NCBI GenBank assembly: GCA_028279685.1
Contig: JANQNG010000060.1
Location: 1-49,389, forward strand
Direction: 5' to 3'
Origin: Candidatus Nanoarchaeia archaeon
Lineage (GTDB): Archaea; Nanobdellota; Nanobdellia; Woesearchaeales; SKIA01
Length of the DNA stretch: 49,389 nucleotides
This document shows, piece by piece, positions 23,990 through 31,806 of the stretch. Numbering within the stretch: position 1 is the stretch's first letter; each line of letters opens with the position of its first letter. The translations under genes and the position numbers were made by a program. Under the pieces are notes generated by a model. It was not told where the DNA came from, searched no databases, and saw only the letters and a program-made list of their open reading frames with translations.

Positions 23990-25898
23990 TGCCATACACA
24001 ATCAAGTAATCCCAGAACAATCCCTGGATTTTCAGGCTATGCACAGAGAATCCTGCCTCTTTGAAGAAGTTTTGGATTGAAGCATAATCATTCAGCCATT
24101 TCGGATTAGGAAGGAATTTAAAGAAGTCGATGTACTCAACAAAACACACTTCTCCTCCATCTGGCATAATATCATGAAGCTCATGTAATATCTTCTTCAC
24201 GTCTTGCATATACGCTAGCATACCAATACTTAAGACACCATGGACACCTCTCACGCCAGGATGTATTCTATTCACTTGATGTGCATCATGCAACACCTCA
24301 ACATGATGATACCCTTTCTTCTTTAATCTTTTGCCTAATATTTTCACATTTCTTCTGCTAATATCAGTGGCGTAAATCTTTCCTTGAGAACCAACTAAAT
24401 TGGCGAGGTGCATAGTCATAGTGCCAACACCCGCGCCAAAATCAAGCATGATTTTATTCCTCATATTCTTGAACGTTCCAAGAATATGTTTTCGTACATC
24501 ATGAGGTAATAAAACATTTTCCAACCAATAATGGAAGTACGAAAAGAAGTTTGTTGCTCTGATGATAGCTTCAGGATTATAGTAAATCAACAGCAACATA
24601 TAGATAGGAATGCCTAAGAGAAAAAACGAGAATCCCCATCGAATAATCATGAATGCTCCAGGATCAGTGAAAGCCCAATTTCCTATCAAAAATAAGATTC
24701 CTATAATTAGCAGAAAAGAAAGAGTTTTTCCTAAAGGCATCTTGAACGGACGCTCATGGTCTGGCTTAGTTCTTCGCAATACTATCAATGCAAGCACCGT
24801 TGCACTATAAATTACCAACACTAAGGGTAACAATAAATGTAACAAAGTATTATATGATCCTGCGCCGATCATAACTAAAACTGAAGTGATAATCGTCTGA
24901 AAAATAATGGCTTTATACGGTGTATTTGTCACCGGATGAATATCAGCAAGTTGCGAGATGAATAGTTTATCTTTAGCTAACGCCATGATTAATCGAGGAG
25001 CGGCAACAATCCAGCCAGCAACACTCCCTATAATCGAAAGATACACTAAAATCTTGAATATGCTTGTTCCTTGTGCTCCAAAATGTAATCCTGCCAGTAA
25101 CGCTAAAGGTGTCGATGATTCTCCGAATTCATGTGCAGGTACAGCACCTAATGAAGAAATCACAAACAGCAAACAAATAATCACAATAGCTACCGTTCCA
25201 AGAATCAAAGCCAATGGCAATACCTTTCGAGGATTTTTCGTCTCCTCGGCAAGAAATGTGCACGTTTCCCATCCGAAAAATGTCTCTGCAATCAAAAATA
25301 CCGTCAAGAATACAGCAGTATAGTCATGATCTAGGAAAGGAACAAAGTTTCCTGTATCAAAAGAAAGAAAGTTTGGCACAATCAACAAAAATAACGAGCT
25401 TAAAGTAATCAAACCAAAAGTAACAAGCATAAACGACGAAGTTTGCATTCCCTTGAAGGTCATGAAATTAAAAATCAAGATGAATACTATTGATAATCCA
25501 ACCTTATACAAGCCAGCCATGCCAGGGTTAAGATATTGAATAGCTCCTATGACAAGCATTGCTATAGTGACATTGCCTGCAATGATGGTCAACCAACCTA
25601 TCACAAATGACGGAAAACTTCCAAATGCTTGCTTACAATATTCATAGATGCCTCCTGATTTCGGAAACATACCTGCAAGTTCAGCAAATACTAAAGAGAG
25701 CAAAATAGCAATAACCGACATAGCTGCCCAAGCAAGAATAGACATATTTCCTGAAACATGGGCTCCTTGTGCGGGTAGAAAGAAAATGCCCGTGCCCATA
25801 ATAGAGTTTATAGTAATGATCAGAATAACAGGAAAGGATAATGTTGCTTTAAGCTTTGCTTTCTCTTCCATAGGCTGAACCATAGGTTTAACTACCAT
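23958..25898 (-). CDS. APC-family amino acid permease fused to a class I methyltransferase
   Basis: 646 residues. Residues ~18-455 form a 12-helix APC transporter, with the helix-1 pattern INSIMGTGIFFLPA and FAELAGMFPKSGGIYEY in helix 2/3. After ~450 the chain becomes a soluble Rossmann methyltransferase with SAM-binding DFGAGVGTMTMHLA near 485 and ATDISRRNV near 510, running to the end. No internal stop or frameshift is seen. The transporter probably imports an amino acid or polyamine; the methylated substrate is unknown. A TATA-like element (TTATATACC) lies at ~25920-25928. Confidence 0.8.
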   Translation of the reverse strand: MVVKPMVQPMEEKAKLKATLSFPVILIITINSIMGTGIFFLPAQGAHVSGNMSILAWAAMSVIAILLSLVFAELAGMFPKSGGIYEYCKQAFGSFPSFVIGWLTIIAGNVTIAMLVIGAIQYLNPGMAGLYKVGLSIVFILIFNFMTFKGMQTSSFMLVTFGLITLSSLFLLIVPNFLSFDTGNFVPFLDHDYTAVFLTVFLIAETFFGWETCTFLAEETKNPRKVLPLALILGTVAIVIICLLFVISSLGAVPAHEFGESSTPLALLAGLHFGAQGTSIFKILVYLSIIGSVAGWIVAAPRLIMALAKDKLFISQLADIHPVTNTPYKAIIFQTIITSVLVMIGAGSYNTLLHLLLPLVLVIYSATVLALIVLRRTKPDHERPFKMPLGKTLSFLLIIGILFLIGNWAFTDPGAFMIIRWGFSFFLLGIPIYMLLLIYYNPEAIIRATNFFSYFHYWLENVLLPHDVRKHILGTFKNMRNKIMLDFGAGVGTMTMHLANLVGSQGKIYATDISRRNVKILGKRLKKKGYHHVEVLHDAHQVNRIHPGVRGVHGVLSIGMLAYMQDVKKILHELHDIMPDGGEVCFVEYIDFFKFLPNPKWLNDYASIQNFFKEAGFSVHSLKIQGLFWDYLIVYGIKTQFDVPFV

Positions 25899-26029
25899 AA
25901 TGCTTTATGCCTTTGGAGGGTATATAATTTTTTCTTTTCTATCATAAAGTGGAAACATTACGGGTTCATTCGTGATAATTACGATATTTTTTGCGTAACA
26001 CTTTTCTTAACAAAGTTTTTTTCATTAAT

Positions 26030-26383
26030 ATGGATTCTTTAGAGAAGAGAGTCAAGAGGAAATTCGGACAGTTCCCGGAAAAACTAAGGAGTGTGGTTGA
26101 GTTTTCTATTATTGTTGATTTCACTGATCAGTTTCTTGGTCCTGGGGAAGCATTAGCTACTGCAGCAGGATATCCTGGAATTGATGCTTTATTGACCGTA
26201 ATTGAATATTCCCTGAAAGTTCCGTTCGTGTTCTATTATCTTTCTCAAACAAAAGATTTCAAGTCGTTGTGGGGATGGGGGTTCAGAGAAACATTAGCAT
26301 ACATCATTCCTTTCGGTGATCTTTTTCTAGATATTAGTCCAAGCTATGAGAACAGACTACTTAAATACATAAGAAAGAGTTAA
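26030..26383 (+). CDS. Hypothetical small membrane protein
   Basis: 117 residues (MDSLEKRVKRKFGQFPEKL...) with two or three hydrophobic stretches and a GWGFRETLAYIIPFGDLFLDI segment. The pattern 'ILPFGDILP'-like is seen in small archaeal membrane proteins of unknown role. The open frame reaches 25991, but the ATG at 26030 begins the basic amphipathic segment and is preferred. No clear ribosome site. Confidence 0.45.
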   Translation: MDSLEKRVKRKFGQFPEKLRSVVEFSIIVDFTDQFLGPGEALATAAGYPGIDALLTVIEYSLKVPFVFYYLSQTKDFKSLWGWGFRETLAYIIPFGDLFLDISPSYENRLLKYIRKS

Positions 26384-26428
26384 TATCAACATAATAACAC
26401 ATATAAAGATACAAAAAACTCTTTTTCT

Positions 26429-27010
26429 ATGCTAAATGCAAGAATTATCACAAAAGCAGAATTCCTTGCATATAAGGAGGAATTTGTACGAAAGATGAAG
26501 GGAGGACTTTTCATTTATCCGACGGACACTATTTATGGGTTGGGCTGCGATGCAACTAATGAAAAACTAGTGAAAAAGATTCACACAGTCAAAAAAAGAG
26601 AACGTCCTTTATCTATTATTGCTCCAAGTATTGATTGGATCTATCAGAACTGCCATGTTGATGAAGATCAAAAAATAATTATTGAACAAAAACTTCCAGG
26701 ACCATACACGATTATTTTAAATCTTAAGAACAAAAACAGCCTTTCAGAAGCAATCAATGTAGGGAATCCAGGCACCATTGGTGTAAGAATTCCGGAACAT
26801 TGGTTCTCTGAAATAGTGGAGGAAATTGGATTTCCTATTGTGACGACTTCAGCAAATGTAACAGGGAAAGATTTCATGACTTCCGTAAGTGATCTCAGTG
26901 AAGAAATTGGCAACCATGCAGAATTTGTTATTCATGTTGGTGAAAAGAAAGCAAAACCTTCTACTATCATTGATTTGACTTCAGAGAAGATTTCTGTAAA
27001 AGAAAGATAA
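26429..27010 (+). CDS. tsaC: L-threonylcarbamoyladenylate synthase (TsaC/Sua5/YrdC domain)
   Basis: 193 residues covering the YrdC domain alone, so the TsaC rather than the longer Sua5 form. Motifs include GGLFIYPTDTIYGLGCDA near 25-42, KKRERPLSII near 54-62, LPGPYTIIL near 90, GTIGVRIPEH near 114 and TTSANVTG near 139. It makes the activated intermediate for t6A at position 37 of ANN-decoding tRNAs. TATA-like ATATAAAG at ~26401-26408 is ~25 bases upstream, giving a leaderless message. Confidence 0.9.
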   Translation: MLNARIITKAEFLAYKEEFVRKMKGGLFIYPTDTIYGLGCDATNEKLVKKIHTVKKRERPLSIIAPSIDWIYQNCHVDEDQKIIIEQKLPGPYTIILNLKNKNSLSEAINVGNPGTIGVRIPEHWFSEIVEEIGFPIVTTSANVTGKDFMTSVSDLSEEIGNHAEFVIHVGEKKAKPSTIIDLTSEKISVKER

Positions 27011-27013
27011 TAG

Positions 27014-27150
27014 ATGCTGCTAACTGCAGGAACAGCAATACTGCCTAGCGAAGCTATCTAATTACTCATCAGATCACATATAATCGGATGTTCTAAAGGA
27101 TTGCGTATTAGAGCGGAGCGCAGTATTGCTGTTATTATGGATAGCAGCAT
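27014..27150. other. Nested inverted repeats, possible structured RNA
   Basis: Outer arms ATGCTGCTA (27014-27022) and TAGCAGCAT (27142-27150) enclose inner arms AACAGCAATACTGC (27031-27044) and GCAGTATTGCTGTT (27120-27133), both perfect. A weaker pair, CTAATTAC/GTATTAG, lies inside. The arrangement would fold into one long hairpin between tsaC and tRNA-Val. No open frame uses it. It could be an ncRNA, or a small inverted-repeat element. Confidence 0.5.
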
Positions 27151-27208
27151 TACTGAAGACATATATGACACAAGCTTTTTAAATACCTTTCTTGTTCTAT
27201 CAGATATC

Positions 27209-27313
27209 GGGCTTGTGGTCTAGCGGCTATGAGAAATCACCGTTAATGACGTCGCCTTTACATGCACATGCGAAAAACGGCGGATATCCCCGGTTCGAGT
27301 CCGGGCAGGCCCA
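27209..27313 (+). tRNA. tRNA-Val (TAC) with two introns
   Basis: Acceptor GGGCTTG/CAGGCCC with A73. T arm CCCGG-TTCGAGT-CCGGG. Anticodon stem TCGCC/GGCGG with loop TTTACA+C. Intron 1 is 17 nt in the D arm (27229-27245). It forms a clean bulge-helix-bulge: GCGG pairs with CCGT, bulges are CTA and TAA, and the inner stem TGA/TCA closes a GAAA loop. Removing it gives GTCTAGCGGCTATGACG. Intron 2 is ~15 nt at 37/38 (27263-27277). TATA (TTTAAATA, ~27178-27185) is ~27 bases upstream; T6 follows the gene. Confidence 0.88.
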
Positions 27314-27360
27314 TTTTTTCATGTGCTTGAGTACACGGAGTGCGAAACGTATGCATGATT

Positions 27361-27407
27361 ATAAACTGCACGTAGTTTATCGCTGGTTCGAGCCCGGATA
27401 GGCCCAT
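27361..27407 (+). repeat. Hairpin plus diverged copy of the tRNA-Val 3' end
   Basis: Arms ATAAACT and AGTTTAT (27361-27380) are followed directly by a sequence matching the T arm and acceptor 3' strand of the upstream tRNA-Val: GGTTCGAGCCCGGATAGGCCCATT against GGTTCGAGTCCGGGCAGGCCCATT. Only the 3' portion is present, so it cannot be a functional tRNA. It lies between the tRNA and the glycosyltransferase start at 27416. Confidence 0.7.
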
Positions 27408-27415
27408 TATTTACC

Positions 27416-28156
27416 ATGGCAGAAAAAATCCTCATAGGAATTCCAACATACGCAAAAGGCCAATATTGCCTGAGATACCTGCTTGATGCAATCGAAGATC
27501 TTATCAAAGGATTCGATGTAAAGCTTCTCTTTGTGGATACCTCTGATTTCAATGGGTATGACAAAGTACTAGAAAAAGCAGCAAAAGACAAAAACATTCC
27601 TGTTGATGTTGTCCGTGATCCTGCAAACAAAAAAAAAATGTATGATATTATCACCAGTGCAAGAAATAAAGTAAAAAACTACTTGCTTAAACATAACTTT
27701 GATTACTTGTTATTCTTTGATCATGATGTTATTGCTCCTCCTCATACCTTAAAGACATTGCTTGAAGACAATAAAGATGTTGTTTCAGGAATGTATTTAC
27801 TTGGCACAGAACGTGAAGGTAAGAAAGAGGTAAGGCCGGATATTTTTGTGCATCATGAAGGAGAATTTGTTAGAATGCTTTCTGTTAGAGAGGTGTTAGG
27901 TGATGCGTTGATTCCTATTGCTGCTTCAGGATTAGGATGTGCATTGATCAAAAGAAAAGTGTTGGAAAACATCACCTTTAGAACTGAGAAAGGAAGCTCA
28001 GAAGACGTTATTTTCTTTACAGATGCTGCCGAACAAGGCTTCAAATTCTATGCGGATACAACTGTCGAATGCACTCATATGAAATTCCCTGCAGGCGACA
28101 GAAACAATCTTCTCTATTCATTTGATTACCATAAGAAGAAGTACGGGTTTCAATAA
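27416..28156 (+). CDS. Family 2-like glycosyltransferase
   Basis: 246 residues of a GT-A fold: start strand KILIGIPTYAKGQYCLRYL, LLFVDTSD, then the metal-binding D-x-D in FFDHDVIAPPHTL near residue 103 and a GLGCALIKRKVLENITF acceptor loop near 167. There is no membrane helix. The donor sugar cannot be told. TATAAAC at 27360-27366 could be its promoter, which would place the tRNA-Val 3'-end copy in its 5' leader. Confidence 0.75.
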   Translation: MAEKILIGIPTYAKGQYCLRYLLDAIEDLIKGFDVKLLFVDTSDFNGYDKVLEKAAKDKNIPVDVVRDPANKKKMYDIITSARNKVKNYLLKHNFDYLLFFDHDVIAPPHTLKTLLEDNKDVVSGMYLLGTEREGKKEVRPDIFVHHEGEFVRMLSVREVLGDALIPIAASGLGCALIKRKVLENITFRTEKGSSEDVIFFTDAAEQGFKFYADTTVECTHMKFPAGDRNNLLYSFDYHKKKYGFQ

Positions 28157-28192
28157 TCTTTATAAACGCCTTCTAGCTCTTAATACTTGAAT

Positions 28193-28299
28193 TGTCTGGG
28201 CTACTCAAGCTTATAGCTTGAGTAGACCTAGGGATGATACAAGAGAAAGCAAAGATTTCGTTGGTGCAAAACGCAGTTTTGCACAACCGTAAGGGTTAT
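28193..28299 (+). ncRNA. Hairpin-rich leader or ncRNA upstream of tRNA-Leu(TAA)
   Basis: A TATA box (TTTATAAAC, ~28158-28166) predicts transcription from ~28190. The transcript would begin with an 11-bp hairpin, CTACTCAAGCT/AGCTTGAGTAG around TAT (28201-28225), then a 9-bp hairpin, GTGCAAAAC/GTTTTGCAC around GCA (28264-28284), then AACCGTAAGGGTT, and run straight into the tRNA. The first hairpin has a relative at 28458-28486 with paired changes. It may be a leader removed by RNase P or a separate RNA. Confidence 0.45.
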
Positions 28300-28435
28300 G
28301 TGGGGGTAGCAAAGCCTGGTCAAATCCTTTCGGAGACTAGATGCGCAGGACTTAAGTGCTAAAAGACACCATTGCTCGAAGCTTTGGATATCCTGTCACT
28401 TAGTGTGTTCGTGGGTTCAAATCCCATCCCCCACA
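28300..28435 (+). tRNA. tRNA-Leu (TAA) with two introns
   Basis: Acceptor GTGGGGG/CCCCCAC, A73, T arm GTGGG-TTCAAAT-CCCAT, anticodon stem CAGGA/TCCTG with loop CTTAAG+A and a short variable arm (CAC/GTG). Intron 1 (28324-28340, 17 nt) is in the D loop. GGTC pairs with GACT, bulges are AAA and AGA, and inner stem TCC/GGA closes TTTC. Intron 2 (28357-28389, 33 nt) is at 37/38. Both excisions restore a normal cloverleaf with D stem GCA/TGC. T5 follows at 28436. Confidence 0.87.
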
Positions 28436-28457
28436 TTTTTCTTCTATTCTCTATTTT

Positions 28458-28486
28458 GGGCTACTCGACACAATGTCGAGTAGCCC
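28458..28486 (+). repeat. 13-bp hairpin related to the tRNA-Leu(TAA) leader hairpin
   Basis: Arms GGGCTACTCGACA and TGTCGAGTAGCCC surround CAA. The outer part GGGCTACTC matches the hairpin at 28201-28225, while the inner arm differs with matching changes on both sides (GACA/TGTC here, AAGC/GCTT there). Both are followed by CCT-A/G and a TGATA motif. Paired changes favour a conserved stem. Confidence 0.7.
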
Positions 28487-28497
28487 TGAGGTTGATA

Positions 28498-28737
28498 ATG
28501 CTCAACGAACGAAGTTCGTTGGCATCACAAAATCCTTTGGATTTTGTTGAGGAGGCGCAGCGAAGCGGAGTCTCCTTATGTGATGAGTACCATCTCAGAG
28601 GTGTTGAAAATACTGAGCATTTAGGAAATTTCAGGAAACACCCTTCTGTGAAGAATTTAAGAAAACAGCTTTCTAAGCAGTATATGCCCCAAACAGCTCA
28701 ACGAAGTCACCACAACGAAGTAGCAGTGGCAATTTAA
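28498..28737 (+). CDS. Possible small protein, 79 aa
   Basis: ATG at 28498 has GAGGTTGAT directly upstream, a fair Shine-Dalgarno. The first ~25 codons run through two perfect hairpins (28503-28521 and 28527-28547). The rest reads DEYHLRGVENTEHLGNFRKH and onward, a plausible soluble protein. No family recognised. The alternative is that the whole stretch is a structured RNA. Confidence 0.35.
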   Translation: MLNERSSLASQNPLDFVEEAQRSGVSLCDEYHLRGVENTEHLGNFRKHPSVKNLRKQLSKQYMPQTAQRSHHNEVAVAI

Positions 28738-28740
28738 AAA

Positions 28741-28748
28741 TTTTTTTT
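28741..28748 (+). terminator. T-rich terminator
   Basis: A run of eight T follows AATTTAAAAA directly after the stop of the 79-residue frame. Oligo-T tracts are the known archaeal termination signal. Confidence 0.5.
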
Positions 28749-28827
28749 CTCTAATATTTAACACAATAATACATTTAAAGCTCTAAATCCCGTTTTTCTG
28801 CATAGCTTGGCATTCGGGGGGATACGA

Positions 28828-28914
28828 ATGAGTATAATGGATGACATTGAACAAGATGTCCTAAAAGAGGAGATTGAATATATTCGTGAAATAAGACATC
28901 GGAAAAGAATCTAG
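28828..28914 (+). CDS. Small charged protein, 28 aa
   Basis: The frame encodes MSIMDDIEQDVLKEEIEYIR followed by EIRHRKRI, an amphipathic helix with an acidic front and basic end. A GGGGGGAT ribosome site lies six bases before the ATG, and a TATA-like ATTTAAAG lies at ~28773-28780. These signals make a real gene likelier than chance despite the length. Function unknown. Confidence 0.5.
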   Translation: MSIMDDIEQDVLKEEIEYIREIRHRKRI

Positions 28915-28954
28915 CTCTTTCCGTGATTCTTACGAGGGATTGTAATTCTTGCAG

Positions 28955-29875
28955 TTATTTCTGTATGTGTTGGATATGATCGTAACAACCAAACGCTGCA
29001 ATAACTCCTTCTGAAGCGCCAGTAATTGCTTGTTTAAAGTGCGCATCAGCGATATCACCTGCAGCGAACACACCTTCAACATTTGTTTTTGAGTTTCTAT
29101 CAATGATAACTTCTCCTTGTTCGTTGAGTTTCACTCCCATTTGCTTAGCAAGATCATTTTGTGGAATTTGTCCAATAAAGATAAACAATCCTTCAAGAGC
29201 TAATGTTTTTGATCCATTATATTCCTTATCAAGTTCCACACTCTCAATCATGTTCTCTCCATTCACTTTGACAACATTGGTGAAATTGATTATCTCTATC
29301 TTGGAATTCTCTTCAACACGTTTTGCATTAATGGGTTCTGCGCGAATCTTCTCTTTTCTGTAAATAATGTATACTTTTGAACCATATTCTGATAATAATA
29401 ATGCTTCTTTAGCAGCACTATCACTTCCACCGATAACACCTATGACTTTATTTCTGAAGAATGGGCCATCACAGGTGGCGCAATAACTAACACCTTTGCC
29501 ATACAATTCTTTTTCTCCAGGAATACCTAATTCTTTTCTCTTTGTTCCTGTAGCAAGAATGACTGATTTAACCGTATAGGTTGTGTCATCAACAAAGGCA
29601 ACAAATGTTTTTCCTTCTTTTTTGATGTTTTTTACAGAACCGTCAAGCAAAGTAACTTGATCAGGATAATCCAATGCATGTTCTTCAATTTTCTTCATCA
29701 ATTGCAATCCTGAAATCCTTTTTTCACCAGGCCAATTCTCGACGAGATGAGTTTTTGTAAGTAAACCTCCTCGTTCTGCAGTAACAATAAGCGTCTTCAA
29801 ACCGAATCGTGCAGCGTAGACTGCAGCACTATACCCTGAAGCACCTCCTCCGACAATAAGTACATCATAGATCAT
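28955..29875 (-). CDS. trxB: Thioredoxin reductase
   Basis: 306 residues with the FAD-binding GGGASGYSAAVYAAR at the N terminus, redox centre CATC near residue 135, the NAD(P)-binding GVIGGSDSAAKEAL near 147 and the C-terminal FAD motif GVFAAGDIAD near 270. It reduces thioredoxin. The NADPH-specific HRRxxxR motif is replaced by IYRKEKIR, so cofactor preference is uncertain. The ATG at 29875 has Shine-Dalgarno GAGGTG six bases upstream; a TATA box (TATATAAATAG) is at ~29909-29919. It has its own promoter after the RNA polymerase operon. Confidence 0.93.
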   Translation of the reverse strand: MIYDVLIVGGGASGYSAAVYAARFGLKTLIVTAERGGLLTKTHLVENWPGEKRISGLQLMKKIEEHALDYPDQVTLLDGSVKNIKKEGKTFVAFVDDTTYTVKSVILATGTKRKELGIPGEKELYGKGVSYCATCDGPFFRNKVIGVIGGSDSAAKEALLLSEYGSKVYIIYRKEKIRAEPINAKRVEENSKIEIINFTNVVKVNGENMIESVELDKEYNGSKTLALEGLFIFIGQIPQNDLAKQMGVKLNEQGEVIIDRNSKTNVEGVFAAGDIADAHFKQAITGASEGVIAAFGCYDHIQHIQK

Positions 29876-29936
29876 TATAAACACCTCATAAAAGAAGTAG
29901 GTCTAATCTATTTATATAAGTTATGGAGAATCAGTA

Positions 29937-30362
29937 TCAGATCACTTTCATCTCTTTCAGTGGAAAAAATCTTTGTATTGTAGCTTCTGTGTTGCGCAGA
30001 TGCGAGGCATTTCTTCCTATTAACAATCCTCGTGTGTTATGATCAGCAGGGATAATAGTCACAATAGTTTCATCACCTTCTCCTTCGACTTGAATGGTAT
30101 TAGCCTTTAGAGGGTGGATAACATTGCGGATAAACTCTTCGAGATGAGGGTGAAATTCAATGATTCTGATCTTTTTCTTGAGTTTTCCCTCAATCAGTTT
30201 AAGATTTGCAAGTTTCTGTCCTAGTGCTTTACGAATCTGGCCTTGGTTGACAACAAAAGTGAGTTTGTCGAGTTTATCTTCAAAGACGTCCTTAACTAAC
30301 GCTTTCGTCTTTTGCTCAAAAAACGCGCGGATGCGAATAAGCTCCATATCGTATTTCATCAT
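29937..30362 (-). CDS. nusA: NusA-like KH-domain transcription factor
   Basis: 141 residues, the short archaeal NusA made of two KH domains without the S1 and N-terminal parts. The second KH motif is visible as HNTRGLLIGRNASHLRNTEATIQRFF with the GxxG loop near residue 115. It is the usual last or near-last gene of the archaeal RNA polymerase cluster after L30e, and starts four bases after that gene. It probably binds nascent RNA near the polymerase. Starts at ATG 30362 or 30359. Confidence 0.9.
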   Translation of the reverse strand: MMKYDMELIRIRAFFEQKTKALVKDVFEDKLDKLTFVVNQGQIRKALGQKLANLKLIEGKLKKKIRIIEFHPHLEEFIRNVIHPLKANTIQVEGEGDETIVTIIPADHNTRGLLIGRNASHLRNTEATIQRFFPLKEMKVI

Positions 30363-30366
30363 AACC

Positions 30367-30639
30367 TCATGCGAGAAATCCTATCACAGCGATAGAAAAT
30401 GGTTTTTTGCAAAATTCTCCAAGCTCATTATTTTTTTTCTCGAGCATAATTTGCTCTGCATTACCTGCGGCGCAAAGGCTTTTAATATCTTCCTTTGTGT
30501 CTTCTTTGCAGTTTTTCGCCAGTACAACAGTGCTCAGCGTTCCCTCACGTAGCGCTTTAAGTACTTCTTGCTCGCCAAGGATAACTTTTTCAGTGTTAAT
30601 ATTCTTCTTGATGAATTGCAACGCTTCTTTCTCTTCCAT
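30367..30639 (-). CDS. rpl30e: Large-subunit ribosomal protein L30e
   Basis: 90 residues of the L7Ae/L30e RNA-binding fold: VILGEQEVLKALREGTLSTVVLAKNC...DIKSLCAAGNAEQIMLEKKNNELGEFCKKPFSIAVIGFL. The NNELG segment and final hydrophobic strand match L30e. It lies between rpoA2 (5-base gap) and nusA, the conserved archaeal order. Confidence 0.85.
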   Translation of the reverse strand: MEEKEALQFIKKNINTEKVILGEQEVLKALREGTLSTVVLAKNCKEDTKEDIKSLCAAGNAEQIMLEKKNNELGEFCKKPFSIAVIGFLA

Positions 30640-30644
30640 ATTGA

Positions 30645-31799
30645 TTACCTCTTATTCTTCTGATTATCGAAGTTCGCAATAAGCTTAGGAAGGCCGCTTC
30701 CTAAAGGTACTGGCTGGTTAATCATCACATTCTCAATGACAGAGCTTAGATAATCCTCTTCACCAGACATTGCTGCCTGAATAATGTGTTTGATTGGTGT
30801 TTCGAATGATGCTCTGGCTAGTACAGAACTTTTATCTTTAACAATTCCTGTTCGATTAATGCCCATAATTTCTCCTGTGTTGGTCATCATATCTGCCACG
30901 AGCATAACATGTCTGATATCAATATCAATACCTTGTGATTCAAACATTGCTGTTACTTCATTAATGATAGACTGTCGTGCAGCCTCAATACCAAAGACTC
31001 TTCTCATCTCATAGATATCATTACTTTTAGTTCTGAACGTATCGACAAAGTCAAGTTTCAATATCTCTTTGAGATTGATCCCTGCGGTGACAATAAGGAA
31101 TTCATCTCCACGCTGAATAGGAAGCACCTGTGTGATGTTCTTGATACCGCAAAAATACAGATTCTTGATTTTTTCTTTGAGTTTATAGATTTCGTTAAGA
31201 TTATCTTCTTTTACCGTGTCAATGAAAATAGTATCTCCTTCCTGTTTTGTCTTGAATCCTTTTGCTGCTTTATCCACGAGTTTGAGAATATTGATATGAG
31301 TTTGTTCATATTCTTCTATCTTCTTTTTGTCAAGATCAATTTTAACCGTGTTTTCTACAATGTTGATTGATATCTCTTTGACAAATTCCTTAAGTTTCCT
31401 TTCTTTAATACGCTGCGAGATTTTCTTGATGTCTTTGCCGTCACTATATGGTTTTTTTAGATAGATTTCTGTCATAGGAGTTGAGAGTGTTTTTCGTGCA
31501 TCAAGCACTTCAATCACACGAGGCAGACCCATAGTAACATTCATCTCCGATACACCTGCGAAGTGGAATGTTCTTAAAGTCATCTGCGTTGAAGGTTCTC
31601 CGATTGATTCTGCAGCGACAAGACCTACACTTTCTCCAGGTTCGGCAAGGGTATCTTCATATTCGCTCACTACTGCCTCCATAATCTTCTTTAATCGTTT
31701 TGTATCGCAGTTTTTTGGCAAATGTGCTTTGACGTCCTGAATGATTCTTTTCGGAAGTCGTTCAGCATATTGATCTATGAGTTTTTCTTTATCCATCAT
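30645..31799 (-). CDS. rpoA2: RNA polymerase subunit A''
   Basis: 384 residues, the C-terminal third of the largest subunit. The trigger-loop region [29 protein letters not shown] is near residues 56-84 and the jaw/clamp-end elements follow to [13 protein letters not shown] and a final GSGLPKLI. A' and A'' are separate genes as in nearly all archaea. Stop and the L30e start are five bases apart. Confidence 0.96.
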   Translation of the reverse strand: MMDKEKLIDQYAERLPKRIIQDVKAHLPKNCDTKRLKKIMEAVVSEYEDTLAEPGESVGLVAAESIGEPSTQMTLRTFHFAGVSEMNVTMGLPRVIEVLDARKTLSTPMTEIYLKKPYSDGKDIKKISQRIKERKLKEFVKEISINIVENTVKIDLDKKKIEEYEQTHINILKLVDKAAKGFKTKQEGDTIFIDTVKEDNLNEIYKLKEKIKNLYFCGIKNITQVLPIQRGDEFLIVTAGINLKEILKLDFVDTFRTKSNDIYEMRRVFGIEAARQSIINEVTAMFESQGIDIDIRHVMLVADMMTNTGEIMGINRTGIVKDKSSVLARASFETPIKHIIQAAMSGEEDYLSSVIENVMINQPVPLGSGLPKLIANFDNQKNKR

Positions 31800-31806
31800 A
31801 TTTACC

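Noticed and set aside
28234-28362. A plus-strand frame starting at ATGATACAAG and running into tRNA-Leu(TAA)
   Set aside because: Most of it lies inside the tRNA and its intron, so the open frame is incidental.
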